This document shows positions 34,363 through 43,208 of a DNA stretch of 64,000 bases, piece after piece (positions within the stretch are counted from its first letter, which is position 1; each line of letters begins with the position of its first letter). This DNA comes from Lentilactobacillus sp. Marseille-Q4993 (GTDB taxonomy: Bacteria > Bacillota > Bacilli > Lactobacillales > Lactobacillaceae). Below the pieces are notes generated by a model. It made no database searches. It worked only from the letters and a program-made list of their open reading frames with translations, and was not told the origin of the DNA. The translations under genes were made by a program, and so were the position numbers. The stretch covers positions 1 to 64,000 of the forward strand of contig NZ_CATNVB010000009.1 in the NCBI RefSeq assembly GCF_951230165.1, given 5' to 3'.

Positions 34363-34401
34363 ACGCAAACGTTTGTCAAAGATTACGACAATCGTTTGCG
34401 T
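34363..34401 (-). promoter_or_regulatory. Double LacI/GalR-type operator over the dehydrogenase promoter
   Basis: ACGCAAACGTTTGTC (34363-34377) and GACAATCGTTTGCGT (34387-34401) form an inverted repeat with 14 of 15 matching positions and a 9-bp gap. Each arm is itself a CAAACG-centred LacI-family half-palindrome. On the minus strand TTGACA lies inside the element, with a weak TAATCT 17 bp beyond, so a bound repressor would block this promoter. No LacI-family gene lies in the window. Confidence 0.75.
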
Positions 34402-34585
34402 AACCATGATAATCACTAATTAAAGCCTACGCACCGCCTTTTAAAGCTTCAGCCAAAGAAATTTGACTATGAAAAAGCTTTACATCAACTTTGTGAAAAA
34501 AGTCATGAATTCACCTATATTAACCTGTTTTCAACTTCCACAAACTATTATTTTATCTTTTTTGAAAAATATTTTTAAAGCAAAA

Positions 34586-34647
34586 AATAGTATTAAGTTA
34601 ATTGAGGCACCAATCCAATTTGGCCCACCTCAGCACTTAATACTATT
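34586..34647 (-). terminator. Long hairpin ending the glycosyltransferase gene
   Basis: Arms AATAGTATTAAGT / ACTTAATACTATT enclose a smaller GAGG / CCTC pairing, followed by A/T-rich flanks on both sides. It lies immediately after the stop of the minus-strand glycosyltransferase. The rest of the gap (34402-34585) shows no gene. Confidence 0.75.
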
Positions 34648-34654
34648 TGATTAT

Positions 34655-35971
34655 TTATTTTATGTTCACCGCTGGTAGTTTATGAATCTTTTCAGCTACT
34701 GCTTCTTTAGTTTTAACTTCGTTTGTGTGCCCATGATTCGTAACGATCCACTTCTTCTTGAAGAACGTTAATACTGCCCAGACATTGATTATCTGATAGT
34801 AAATCTGAAATACATAAGCCCTAAAAATAAGTAAACCGGTTTTTAGCATTCCATTATCTCTCTTCAAAATGTAGACTGACTCAATAACAATTAGATTTAA
34901 CGCCATCAAGCAGTTTAATATCAAAATCACCATCAATTGCTGCTCCGTGAACCACGTAAACGCCATTTCTAGCTTAATTACGTGATTAGTTATGAATGTG
35001 ATTAGGTTCATGATGATTAATACGTTGATTTGTAAAGCCTTGGAGAGAGTACTGATTCTGCAAAACACGTGAAAATTTTTAATGGTTGGAGCCGTCAGGA
35101 TATTGAGCAACGCCAACCCAAAGAACCTCAAAAAGCATTCAAACGATCCCCGTGACCACCGAGTTAGTCCCCTAGTAGCTTGCTTCAATTCAGAATAGTT
35201 TTCATTTTCTACATACGCATCAGCAACATACTTAATGTCACCGCCGTGGGAGAGAATCAGTAGCTCTTCATACTCATCTTCAACTAGCGTTTTGAATCGA
35301 AAGCCATCATTCATCAAAACAACATCCATTCGAGTGGCAAAGCCCGTTCCTAATAGTGATGCAGCCCCTGACTTACTTTCAGGGAGTTGTTGAAAATGGT
35401 GAGCTCTCATGAACGAAAGATTAAGGCCATCGTTGATTATTCCTTGCCCTTTTTTTGACTTCAACGCACCTTGCATTGCCTCAGGGTTATTCAGTTCAAT
35501 TGCATAGTCATTAAACCGCTGGAGAAAATTAGGAGAAACCCGATTATCACTATCAATAACGACCAAATAGTCATAGTCCCTTACGTTCTCAATATTATTG
35601 ATTCCAAAATCAAGGGTACTCGATTTACCAATTCCCCAACGGATAAAATCAGGATACATTTCCGAGGTTATCACTTTTGCCCCTTCAGTCGCCGCAATTT
35701 GAGCAGTTCTGTCTGAGCAGCGATCTGCAATCACATACACATCGTAAAGTTCTTTTGGATACTTTTGGGCTAGCAGATCTTTGACGGGAATATCAATAAC
35801 AGCTTCTTCATTATGGGCTGGGATAACTACCAAAAACTTGCGAGTTGGAGTTCTTCGCCTAACTGTTTCCGACTTTCCAAAGTACGTCTTTAGAGAAATT
35901 AAGTTGTAATAAACCATATATAAAAAGATATAACAGGTTAAAATCGTAGATACAAGTTTGATAAAAAACAT
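34655..35971 (-). CDS. Membrane glycosyltransferase, GT2 family
   Basis: A 438-residue processive-type glycosyltransferase. One N-terminal helix (about 4-22) precedes the GT-A domain with VVIPAHNEEAVID, the metal-binding VIDSDN, the acceptor Asp in VEDEYEE, and R-x-x-RW in ATRGLTRWSRG. Four or more C-terminal helices follow. This order matches cellulose/hyaluronan/poly-GlcNAc synthase-like enzymes that build and export a polysaccharide. It is monocistronic without synthesis partners. The ATG at 35971 follows AAGGAAG. Product unknown. Confidence 0.88.
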   Translation of the reverse strand: MFFIKLVSTILTCYIFLYMVYYNLISLKTYFGKSETVRRRTPTRKFLVVIPAHNEEAVIDIPVKDLLAQKYPKELYDVYVIADRCSDRTAQIAATEGAKVITSEMYPDFIRWGIGKSSTLDFGINNIENVRDYDYLVVIDSDNRVSPNFLQRFNDYAIELNNPEAMQGALKSKKGQGIINDGLNLSFMRAHHFQQLPESKSGAASLLGTGFATRMDVVLMNDGFRFKTLVEDEYEELLILSHGGDIKYVADAYVENENYSELKQATRGLTRWSRGSFECFLRFFGLALLNILTAPTIKNFHVFCRISTLSKALQINVLIIMNLITFITNHVIKLEMAFTWFTEQQLMVILILNCLMALNLIVIESVYILKRDNGMLKTGLLIFRAYVFQIYYQIINVWAVLTFFKKKWIVTNHGHTNEVKTKEAVAEKIHKLPAVNIK

Positions 35972-36215
35972 ATTTGCTTCCTTAGCATAAACTTGCGCGC
36001 AAATATAACTATATCCACTACTCCCCCTAAGCACAATGACACTTCAAGTCAAAGTGTTGGTTATATATTTTTTATCATTTAGTTGCATCTTTCTAATTTT
36101 AGAATCGGTGAACCTAACCATTTACATATAACAAAAGTGAAATATAATACAAACCAGATATTGCTGAATTGGCAACGCTATTTCGGAGTAATTGTGTTCC
36201 TAAAATAATGCCCAA

Positions 36216-36246
36216 ACAAAAAAGCGGCCAGCTTTCACTGGTCGCT
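36216..36246 (-). terminator. Terminator of the iron alcohol dehydrogenase gene
   Basis: Stem GCGACCAG / CTGGCCGC followed by T6 in the minus-strand transcript. The rest of the 36035-36265 gap has no gene. Confidence 0.85.
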
Positions 36247-36265
36247 AAAATTAGAAATATTAGTC

Positions 36266-37444
36266 TTATTTAATCATTGAGTTTCGATAGATATCTTTAA
36301 CTGCATCTTCATCCAGTTTGACGTAAGCATCTTTAGTTAAGTTACCTGTCTTAACGGCACTCTTTGCCATCTCGTCAAAGTGAACTTCGTCCTCAATGCC
36401 AACCTCTGGTAGTGTCATTTCAAATCCTAGAGAAGTGATCCATTCTCTAGTTGATTGCAATGCAAAACCAGCCGCTGTAGTATCATCATCTTCTTGAATA
36501 TTCCAAACGTTTCTGGCAAATCGGGCAAACAACGGAATTGTCGTTTGGTCCCGCAAGCAGTAATGCATCCATCTTGGGGTTAAGATTCCAAGGCCAACCC
36601 CATGGGTAATATCATAAAACGCCGACAATTCATGTTCTAGTGGGTGAACAGTCCAGTCATTAACGTTACCCTCGCCAACGATACCATTGAGAGCCATTGT
36701 GGCTGTCCACATAAGGTTAGCTCTAGCATCATAATTTTCGGGTTCCTTGATTGCAACTGGTGCCCACTTGATTACGGATTTCATTAAGCCTTCAATCATG
36801 CCCTTAGTTGCATCGTTATTTTCAGCTCGGTCAAAATACTGTTCACACAGATGACTAAAGATATCCATTGAACCAGCAGCCGTTTGCCTAGCTGGAACGG
36901 TGTAAGTCAGGGTTGGGTCAAGGAACGAAACTGCTGGTGAGTTAGGTCCGCCAACACCAAATTTCTGGTGAGTTTCTGGATTAGTAATAACTGAACCAAC
37001 GTTCATTTCTGATTCAGTTGCTGATAGCGTCAAAATATCAATCAGTGGTAACTGATCAATTTCAAAGCGCTTTTGGCCATCCAATACTAGATCCCATGGA
37101 TCACCATCGTAGTAACGGGCCGAGCCAATTACTTTACTAGCATCAATAACAGAACCACCACCAACTGCTAAAATAACGTCAATGTCATTTTCCTTAGCAA
37201 GCCGTTGGCCTTCCCTAACTGATTCAATCTTTGGGTTAGGTTCAACCCCTGGGAGTTCAACGATATTCTTGCCTGCCAACAACTTCAAAACCCGATCATA
37301 CAAACCAGATTTCTTAATTGATTGTCCGCCATAAACAAATAATACGTTATTACCAAACTTTGAAACTGCATCATTTAATTCGTTATCAATGTGGTCCGTG
37401 CCAAATCTGATGTCAGTTGCGTTGTGAAATCTAAAGTTTTCCAT
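36266..37444 (-). CDS. Iron-containing alcohol dehydrogenase (BdhA/YqhD-like)
   Basis: A 392-residue group III dehydrogenase. Features are the N-terminal FRFHNATDIRFGTDHI, the cofactor motif LAVGGGSVIDASKVIG, and the metal-ligand segment VHPLEHELSAFYDITHGVGL. This branch is NADPH-preferring and reduces a range of aldehydes (butanol dehydrogenase, YqhD), in contrast to the DhaT-like enzyme at 8329. GAGGAGG precedes the ATG at 37444. Likely role: detoxifying aldehydes or disposing of reductant. Confidence 0.9.
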   Translation of the reverse strand: MENFRFHNATDIRFGTDHIDNELNDAVSKFGNNVLFVYGGQSIKKSGLYDRVLKLLAGKNIVELPGVEPNPKIESVREGQRLAKENDIDVILAVGGGSVIDASKVIGSARYYDGDPWDLVLDGQKRFEIDQLPLIDILTLSATESEMNVGSVITNPETHQKFGVGGPNSPAVSFLDPTLTYTVPARQTAAGSMDIFSHLCEQYFDRAENNDATKGMIEGLMKSVIKWAPVAIKEPENYDARANLMWTATMALNGIVGEGNVNDWTVHPLEHELSAFYDITHGVGLGILTPRWMHYCLRDQTTIPLFARFARNVWNIQEDDDTTAAGFALQSTREWITSLGFEMTLPEVGIEDEVHFDEMAKSAVKTGNLTKDAYVKLDEDAVKDIYRNSMIK

Positions 37445-37507
37445 GATGTTCCTCCTCATATGCGTAAAGACATTGTACACCATATCACATTTAAGACCTA
37501 TATAAGC

Positions 37508-37541
37508 GAGAAAAAAACTGAGAATTGCTTCTCAGTTTTTT
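37508..37541 (-). terminator. Terminator of the secreted protein gene
   Basis: Stem AAAACTGAGAA / TTCTCAGTTTT with T-run on the minus strand, at the end of the gene at 37545-38633. Confidence 0.85.
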
Positions 37542-37544
37542 CCA

Positions 37545-38633
37545 CTAATAGCCAACAAACCCAGCATGGTACTCTTGACCGCCAACTAAGTAGTTGTCAA
37601 TTGCTGTGTACTTATTGTCAGTATCTGGGCCTAGTTTTCTAATCGCCAATTTATACTGTTCATCCCCAGAATCACCGATTTTTTCATCTGAAATTCCGGC
37701 TAAATGATTAGCATAATACAACACAATCGTGTTTCCTTCCCGCACTGCCTTAGTTATCTTTTGACTAGCAGTTGGTAAGCTAGGTTTTTTATAAGTTATT
37801 CCATCAGTTGTAACGTTATCATACGTTTCAACATACCCATCAGTTGTAGTTCTTAACATCGTCATCTTTGAAGACCAAATGACATCACTACTACCACTAA
37901 TAAGTTGGTTTTTCCAAATACTATAAGACTTAGAAACACCACCAGTATTATTATCAACCACATAGTCTGGTTGAGATAACGCTGTCAAGTACGAAGGTGC
38001 TGTTCTCTTAAGAACATCAGTGGATAGCACGTTAGACACAGTTTGAATTGCATCAGAAACTCCCAGTTGATCCCGCAACTCATGACTTGCCGTCTGTAAG
38101 TTTAGTTGATAATAGACTTTTTGGTTTTGAATCCAACTTTGCCCACCCAAGATAGTTCCCTTTGGGATGGTAACCGTTGTCTTCTTATTACTACTCTTAC
38201 TCAAAACTTTATATTGGGTATCTTCGTTTAACTTATAAAAGCCAATCCTGTACTGACCGACATAATTTGGACCATAACCCTTAGTTAGATAACTTCTGGC
38301 AACATAGCCATCCCACGAATGATCTCTAACCCCAGGAGCCACCATCTTGTAGTAGACGCCCTTCTTGCTACCGTTTTGCATAATTACACTTTCAGAACGA
38401 TACCACTGCGTGCCAGGATGATTCTTCAAGTTCAGAATCTTCTTAGTGTGGGTCTTATTCCACATGTACGCGTTGCCCTTACCCGCATAGTAAAACGGTG
38501 TCTTAGTAGCGTACTTCTTTGTCTTGACGATCTTATAAGCCGCAGCGTGAACAGTAGTTGCTTGACTGACAACAGCGCCACCGCCAATGGCAAACGCTGC
38601 AACCGTCATTACCTTAATCAAAAATTTATTCAT
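37545..38633 (-). CDS. Secreted protein, unknown function
   Basis: A 362-residue exported protein with signal peptide (1-30, ending TTVHAAA). The N-terminal half carries wall-binding-like beta motifs (KIVKTKKYATKTPFYYAGKG; TKKILNLKNHPGTQWYRSES) reminiscent of lactobacillar SH3-like surface repeats. The C-terminal half (about 180-362) shows no recognised catalytic motif. It lies next to menA but converges on other signals and has its own terminator. There is no sortase motif. Confidence 0.78.
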   Translation of the reverse strand: MNKFLIKVMTVAAFAIGGGAVVSQATTVHAAAYKIVKTKKYATKTPFYYAGKGNAYMWNKTHTKKILNLKNHPGTQWYRSESVIMQNGSKKGVYYKMVAPGVRDHSWDGYVARSYLTKGYGPNYVGQYRIGFYKLNEDTQYKVLSKSSNKKTTVTIPKGTILGGQSWIQNQKVYYQLNLQTASHELRDQLGVSDAIQTVSNVLSTDVLKRTAPSYLTALSQPDYVVDNNTGGVSKSYSIWKNQLISGSSDVIWSSKMTMLRTTTDGYVETYDNVTTDGITYKKPSLPTASQKITKAVREGNTIVLYYANHLAGISDEKIGDSGDEQYKLAIRKLGPDTDNKYTAIDNYLVGGQEYHAGFVGY

Positions 38634-38663
38634 GATAACCCCTCAATGCTTAATTATTTACGC

Positions 38664-39578
38664 CTATATTATAATCCCTAACCAGTAACTTAGTGACATA
38701 GCTAGGCCCCCAATTACCAAAATCTTAACAGAACAGATAAAGGTTTCGGTTTTTACCTGCTTAGCAGCAAACAACATCGCTTGTTTGTAAACTAACGGAA
38801 TCGAAAGCAGTGCCAATAAGGTAGTCCAAGGAGCAATCTTCAGAACCACCGCCGCAACAATTGCCACGTAAGCAAGTACGTTAAGGCCTAAAAATAGGTT
38901 GACGGAGTTCTTACGCCCGAGATACCACACAATTGTATGCCGATCATTTTTAATATCTTCATCAAGGTCACACGTATTGTTGTCTAGCATGATATTAGCA
39001 ATCCAGAGTGTGTTTGGTAATGGCACTAAGAATACTTTGCCAACACTAGCCCAATCCCAAGCAAACACTGAATATGTATTGATATAAACAACGATTAATG
39101 TAATTACAAATCCCATCGTCACGCCAGAAAAGAACTCACCAAACGGGGTATCCGCAATTGGCTTTGGCCCCATCGTGTATAAAAAGCCAACTGCAAAGCA
39201 AAACATACCCATCCACAACAGTGGCAGTCCCGTTCGATAAACCAAATAAAGACCTATCAATCCAGCAACTCCAACAAACGAAATCAAAATTGACAGTACG
39301 ACTGGTTTGGATAGTCCAGCCCGTCCCACAATGTTCGTTTCATTTCGGTACTCATCGACGTCCTTCGCCTGCAAGAAGTGATTAAAGTTATCAAGCACGT
39401 TGACCGACGCATCAAACAATAGCATTGCTACAAAAAACAGCACGGCACTAACCGGATCAATGGTGTGATAGTTATACCAAGTAAATAACGTTCCGATAAT
39501 AAACGGAATGATACTAGCAGTTAACGACTTAACCTCAATCAATTCTAAAAAAACACTCTTTGACAATTTTATCCCCAC
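38664..39578 (-). CDS. menA: 1,4-dihydroxy-2-naphthoate polyprenyltransferase (UbiA family)
   Basis: A 304-residue membrane prenyltransferase with about eight helices. The two Asp-rich prenyl-diphosphate motifs appear as NVLDNFNHFLQAKDVDEYRN and LDNNTCDLDEDIKNDRHT. MenA attaches the isoprenoid tail to DHNA in the last-but-one step of menaquinone synthesis. Many lactobacilli make menaquinone or take up DHNA, and use it with exogenous heme to respire. The heme operon at 23.8-28.6 kb fits this. No other men gene is adjacent. Confidence 0.85.
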   Translation of the reverse strand: MGIKLSKSVFLELIEVKSLTASIIPFIIGTLFTWYNYHTIDPVSAVLFFVAMLLFDASVNVLDNFNHFLQAKDVDEYRNETNIVGRAGLSKPVVLSILISFVGVAGLIGLYLVYRTGLPLLWMGMFCFAVGFLYTMGPKPIADTPFGEFFSGVTMGFVITLIVVYINTYSVFAWDWASVGKVFLVPLPNTLWIANIMLDNNTCDLDEDIKNDRHTIVWYLGRKNSVNLFLGLNVLAYVAIVAAVVLKIAPWTTLLALLSIPLVYKQAMLFAAKQVKTETFICSVKILVIGGLAMSLSYWLGIII

Positions 39579-39671
39579 TAACTTTTTTAATTTAATTACT
39601 ATTTTACTGTTTTTTTCCAGTAATTAAAACCATCCCCAGCTATCTCTCGTCTCAAACCCTAACTCACCATC

Positions 39672-39700
39672 TTGACAAATGCGAACACATGTTCGACAAT
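39672..39700 (+). promoter_or_regulatory. SOS promoter with LexA/DinR box
   Basis: CGAACACATGTTCG (39682-39695) matches the Bacillus-type LexA consensus CGAACRNRYGTTCG in full. It occupies the spacer between TTGACA (39672-39677) and the -10 GACAAT (39695-39700), so LexA would block the polymerase operon until DNA damage. Confidence 0.9.
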
Positions 39701-39728
39701 AATGGTAAATTATTCTGGAGGTGAGAAC

Positions 39729-41030
39729 ATGGATTATTCGCACGAACCCAACGGGGTGTTCTTTTTGATCGATAACAAATCATTTTACGCTAGCGTTGAA
39801 GCCACAATGCGGGGATTTAACCCCCTCACCGTTCCCTTAGTTGTCATGAGTGAGCAGGCTAACACAAATGGTGGTCTGATTCTAGCCACTTCACCAATGG
39901 CTAAAAAGCTGTTCGGCCTCAAGGCCAATGTTTCCCGGCAGCGAAACCTCCCCCAAGACCCACGGCTAGTGGTTGTCCCTCCCAGAATGAATCTGTACAT
40001 TGAACGTAATTTAGAAATTAACGATATCTTTAGGCGCTTTGTGGCCGACGAGGACCTCGTTCCCTATTCAATCGATGAATCGATATTAGACATGACCCAC
40101 TCTTGGAGACTGTTTGGTAATAGCCCCATTGAGGTTGCCAAACTAATTCAAAAAACCGTCCACGATGAGCTCGGTCTTTATCTCACCGTTGGTATTGGTG
40201 ATAATCCAGTTCAATCTAAACTCGCTCTAGATATCTACGCCAAGCATACCCCAGACTTTATCGGGGAAATTCACTACAGTACCGTTCCGGAAAAAATTTG
40301 GTCAATTGAAAATCTAACTGATGTTTGGGGTATCGGTAATCGAACTGCCAAACGGCTAAATAACCTCAAAATATATACTATGAAAGACCTGGCTGCCGCT
40401 TCCCCATTTTTACTAAAGGAGAAGTTGGGAATCATTGGCACCCAACTTTATGCAACGGCCTGGGGAATTGACCGGACTAACCTTCATAAACGAATCAAAC
40501 CCAGAGAAGCCAGTATCGGTAACTCTCAAGTTCTTCCTCGCGACTACCGCAGTCAGGAAGAAATCGAAACGGTCATCAAGGAGATTGGCGAACAGGTTGC
40601 TTCTCGACTTAGACATCACCATAAAGTCGCTGGCGTTCTTTCGCTAGGAATCGGCTTTTCGTATGCTGCCAGCGAAGAAGACGGCCGGGGTGGCTTCGGC
40701 CATTCCCTAAAGATTGATCCCACTAATGATAATCGAGAAATCGTTGCTCACCTTATCAAGATGTTTGAAGATAACTGGCAAGGCCAAACCATCAGAAATA
40801 TCGCCGTTTATACTAGCAAACTCAGTTCAATGAGTGGCCGCCAACTCAATATTTTCATGGATCCCCGTCAGCAAATCAAAAAGCAGGAGTCTGACCGAGT
40901 CGTTGATCAGATTCGGGATAAGTTTGGCTTCAAGTCCCTTGTGTACGCCCGAAGTACGACTAAGGGTGGCACAGCAATCAACCGGGCGTCACTAGTTGGT
41001 GGTCATAACGGAGGTAACGCTTATGAATAG
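39729..41030 (+). CDS. Y-family DNA polymerase (UmuC/UvrX-like)
   Basis: A 433-residue translesion polymerase. Catalytic segments are FFLIDNKSFYASVEA and YSIDESILDM, with the palm metal ligands intact. The helix-hairpin-helix VWGIGNRTAKRLN and a little-finger domain follow. The branch is the Gram-positive UvrX/YqjW-type UmuC, not DinB, because of the sequence IETVIKEIGEQVASRLR and a YolD-like partner downstream. GGAGGTGAG precedes the ATG at 39729. The next gene starts inside its last codons. Induced by DNA damage through the LexA box. Confidence 0.92.
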   Translation: MDYSHEPNGVFFLIDNKSFYASVEATMRGFNPLTVPLVVMSEQANTNGGLILATSPMAKKLFGLKANVSRQRNLPQDPRLVVVPPRMNLYIERNLEINDIFRRFVADEDLVPYSIDESILDMTHSWRLFGNSPIEVAKLIQKTVHDELGLYLTVGIGDNPVQSKLALDIYAKHTPDFIGEIHYSTVPEKIWSIENLTDVWGIGNRTAKRLNNLKIYTMKDLAAASPFLLKEKLGIIGTQLYATAWGIDRTNLHKRIKPREASIGNSQVLPRDYRSQEEIETVIKEIGEQVASRLRHHHKVAGVLSLGIGFSYAASEEDGRGGFGHSLKIDPTNDNREIVAHLIKMFEDNWQGQTIRNIAVYTSKLSSMSGRQLNIFMDPRQQIKKQESDRVVDQIRDKFGFKSLVYARSTTKGGTAINRASLVGGHNGGNAYE

Positions 41031-41328
41031 AGACGTTAAAATTCTGTTAGAGCGAATTCAACCACTATTTAAGCGCATGAGTCAGACTAGGTACTGGATC
41101 AGAGTCGTTAACGATCAGTTTGATGAACAATACAACTTCTTTTTCCACTCCCAACATCGAGGCATGAGAGAAAAGTCGGTTCCCCTTCATTCAATCAAAA
41201 ATTACCGACTTGAATACCTCGAAAAAGTAATCAGCCTGTTCAAAGAAAATCTCAACCTATCGATATACTACGCCGGTTTTAAAGGCCTACGCTGGCCATC
41301 AACCAACAAACGGATTCAATGGAAGTGA
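41023..41328 (+). CDS. Small protein of the SOS polymerase operon, unknown
   Basis: A 101-residue basic cytosolic protein. Its ATG overlaps the end of the polymerase gene (ATGAATAG), so the two are translationally coupled, with GGAGGTAAC placed before it. The sequence is rich in Arg, Lys and aromatic residues (RIQPLFKRMSQTRYWIRV; YYAGFKGLRWPSTNKRI). No known domain. Position between a UmuC-like polymerase and a YolD-like protein suggests an accessory DNA-damage role. Confidence 0.72.
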   Translation: MNRDVKILLERIQPLFKRMSQTRYWIRVVNDQFDEQYNFFFHSQHRGMREKSVPLHSIKNYRLEYLEKVISLFKENLNLSIYYAGFKGLRWPSTNKRIQWK

Positions 41329-41334
41329 TTCACA

Positions 41335-41715
41335 ATGACTGCTAATGAACCTAATGATGATTTAGCCCAACTCTTCTTCGACCATTACTACCACGACCGA
41401 GGTATGCTCAAGTGGCAGGGTTACTACCTCTCTGACCATACCAGTGCACTAAACCACCAGAAAGAGGTTCGTAGCCACATCGTTTCTCACCAAGTAGCTG
41501 AGCAAATGGAAATGGCCGATATTGAAACCACTATTAATACTTCAATCACCAAACACATTCCCGTCTCAATTCAAAGTAACATCAAGGACGATAACGGTAC
41601 CTTTCCCATGCCCATTACCGGCGAAATAATTGGCTACCACAACTCCCGCCTATATATATCTACGCAGGAATCAATCGAAATTTCCGACATTCGCCATATT
41701 AATTTAACAAAATAG
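41335..41715 (+). CDS. YolD-like family protein
   Basis: A 126-residue protein carrying the YolD-like core DRGMLKWQGYYLSDHTSAL. YolD-family proteins travel with Y-family polymerases and are considered possible functional substitutes for UmuD in Gram-positive bacteria. It follows the small orphan gene by 6 bp and completes an SOS-controlled three-gene operon. No signal or membrane segments. Confidence 0.82.
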   Translation: MTANEPNDDLAQLFFDHYYHDRGMLKWQGYYLSDHTSALNHQKEVRSHIVSHQVAEQMEMADIETTINTSITKHIPVSIQSNIKDDNGTFPMPITGEIIGYHNSRLYISTQESIEISDIRHINLTK

Positions 41716-41786
41716 TTGCTGCTTTCTTTAAAATCAGCTGAAGTCCTTTATAATTAAAGAAAGATTACAAAGTTAGGAGCAAAATA

Positions 41787-42815
41787 ATGCTATTTTTATC
41801 AATCAACACAGCGTTTGTAATTATTTCACTGATCTTTCTCCACTTTGACCGCCGCAACTTCTTTGCTGGTGTGTTTCTAATAGTTGGTATTATAGACCTG
41901 CTACTATCAGGGTTTGTTTACTTTATTGGCCAAGCATCATCCTCATCTCCTCAAGCCCAGTCAACCATCATTTTGTTCGTCTTACTTGGGCTGTTGGGAA
42001 TTTTGATGACCGTTGGAATTTCCATGATTCTAAACACCCACATCATGCAAAAACGCGAGGGTAAGAGTATGACCGCAAAACTATCTCTATTCTTTGGGGT
42101 CAACGCCCTAATTATTTTGGGCCTTGCATACATTTTTCTTGCCTACTCGGAAAACTTTCCAATAATCATCAATGCTGGGATTTTCTTTGTGCTGATAACC
42201 GATATTTTATTTTCCACAATTTTCATTAGCTACCTGTTTTACTCGTTTTTATATCAGGTTATGCCAATCAAATACGTTGCTAACTACATTATTACTTTGG
42301 GAGCCGGAGTTCGTTCTGAAAAAATATCACCATTACTTCAAAGTCGACTTGATCGGGCCATCGAGTATCTAAATGATATCAAACCAGCTCAGGCCAAGAT
42401 GGTCGTCAGCGGTGGTCAAGGCCCCGACGAACCGGTGTCAGAAGCATTTGCCATGGGAAAATACCTTCGTTCTCAAAGTATTCCTAAAGAAATCATTATT
42501 GAAGAAGATAAGTCAACAAACACTTACCAAAATATGCTATTCTCAAAAAAACTGATTATGGAAGATTGGGAAAAACAAGGCAACCAGGGAACCCCTAAAG
42601 TCGTCTTTTCAACTAATAACTATCACGTCTTACGTGGAGCTATTTACGCTCGCCGAGCAGGGTTAAACGCAGATGGCATTGGAGCACCAACCTCGTTTTA
42701 CTTTTTACCGAGTGCTTTACTAAGGGAGTTCATCGCGTTACTAGTTATTTACCGCTGGTTTACCGTTGGCCTCGTCCTATTCAGTTTACTAATCTCAATC
42801 GCAATTCTTGTTTAA
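41787..42815 (+). CDS. YdcF/SanA-like membrane protein (DUF218)
   Basis: A 342-residue protein with about five N-terminal helices (1-160), a cytosolic or extracellular DUF218 domain (about 165-310) and a final helix. The domain carries KMVVSGGQGPDEPVSEA, EEDKSTNTYQNMLFSK and VVFSTNNYHVLRGA, the ElyC/SanA/YdcF signature, implicated in envelope or polyprenol carrier metabolism. TTAGGAG precedes the ATG. The next gene follows after 13 bp and is probably cotranscribed. Confidence 0.87.
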   Translation: MLFLSINTAFVIISLIFLHFDRRNFFAGVFLIVGIIDLLLSGFVYFIGQASSSSPQAQSTIILFVLLGLLGILMTVGISMILNTHIMQKREGKSMTAKLSLFFGVNALIILGLAYIFLAYSENFPIIINAGIFFVLITDILFSTIFISYLFYSFLYQVMPIKYVANYIITLGAGVRSEKISPLLQSRLDRAIEYLNDIKPAQAKMVVSGGQGPDEPVSEAFAMGKYLRSQSIPKEIIIEEDKSTNTYQNMLFSKKLIMEDWEKQGNQGTPKVVFSTNNYHVLRGAIYARRAGLNADGIGAPTSFYFLPSALLREFIALLVIYRWFTVGLVLFSLLISIAILV

Positions 42816-42828
42816 GGGAGAAACAATA

Positions 42829-43194
42829 ATGCAAAAATCTAAATTTGGCGTAAGTACCATTATTCTAATTCTTATCTTTTTGGGCATTTTTGGTGGGGCT
42901 TACTTCTACTACAATCAGAACTATGGTGGCGATCAATACTACACCAAGATAACAAATAATGGTAAGAAGATGGAGCGTGATAGTGGCTCAGTTTACTATC
43001 ACTACAATCTCCCTTCTTATAATAAAGACGGTCAAAAGAACAACATTAAGTTCAATAGTTATGATTTGGACCGGCCACTAAAGAAGAACGCCTATCTAAA
43101 GATCAAATATAACCAACATCGCAAGGAAGTTTTGTCCTGGGAAAAAGTTGACGCTAATAAGGTGCCAACGGCTGCTAAGGATAAACTTGACTAA
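42829..43194 (+). CDS. YxeA family protein (DUF1093)
   Basis: A 121-residue protein with an N-terminal hydrophobic anchor or signal (about 9-29) and an exported domain with QYYTKITNNGKKMERDSG, NIKFNSYDLDRPLKKNAYLK and EVLSWEKV, recalling the YxeA/DUF1093 family of secreted OB-fold proteins. AAGGGAG precedes the ATG at 42829. Function unknown; cotranscribed with a DUF218 membrane protein. Confidence 0.8.
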   Translation: MQKSKFGVSTIILILIFLGIFGGAYFYYNQNYGGDQYYTKITNNGKKMERDSGSVYYHYNLPSYNKDGQKNNIKFNSYDLDRPLKKNAYLKIKYNQHRKEVLSWEKVDANKVPTAAKDKLD

Positions 43195-43208
43195 TCGTTT
43201 GTAAAAGC

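Noticed and set aside
34463-34678. A 71-codon plus-strand frame before the glycosyltransferase
   Set aside because: It runs through the terminator hairpin, lacks a ribosome site and has no protein-like pattern.
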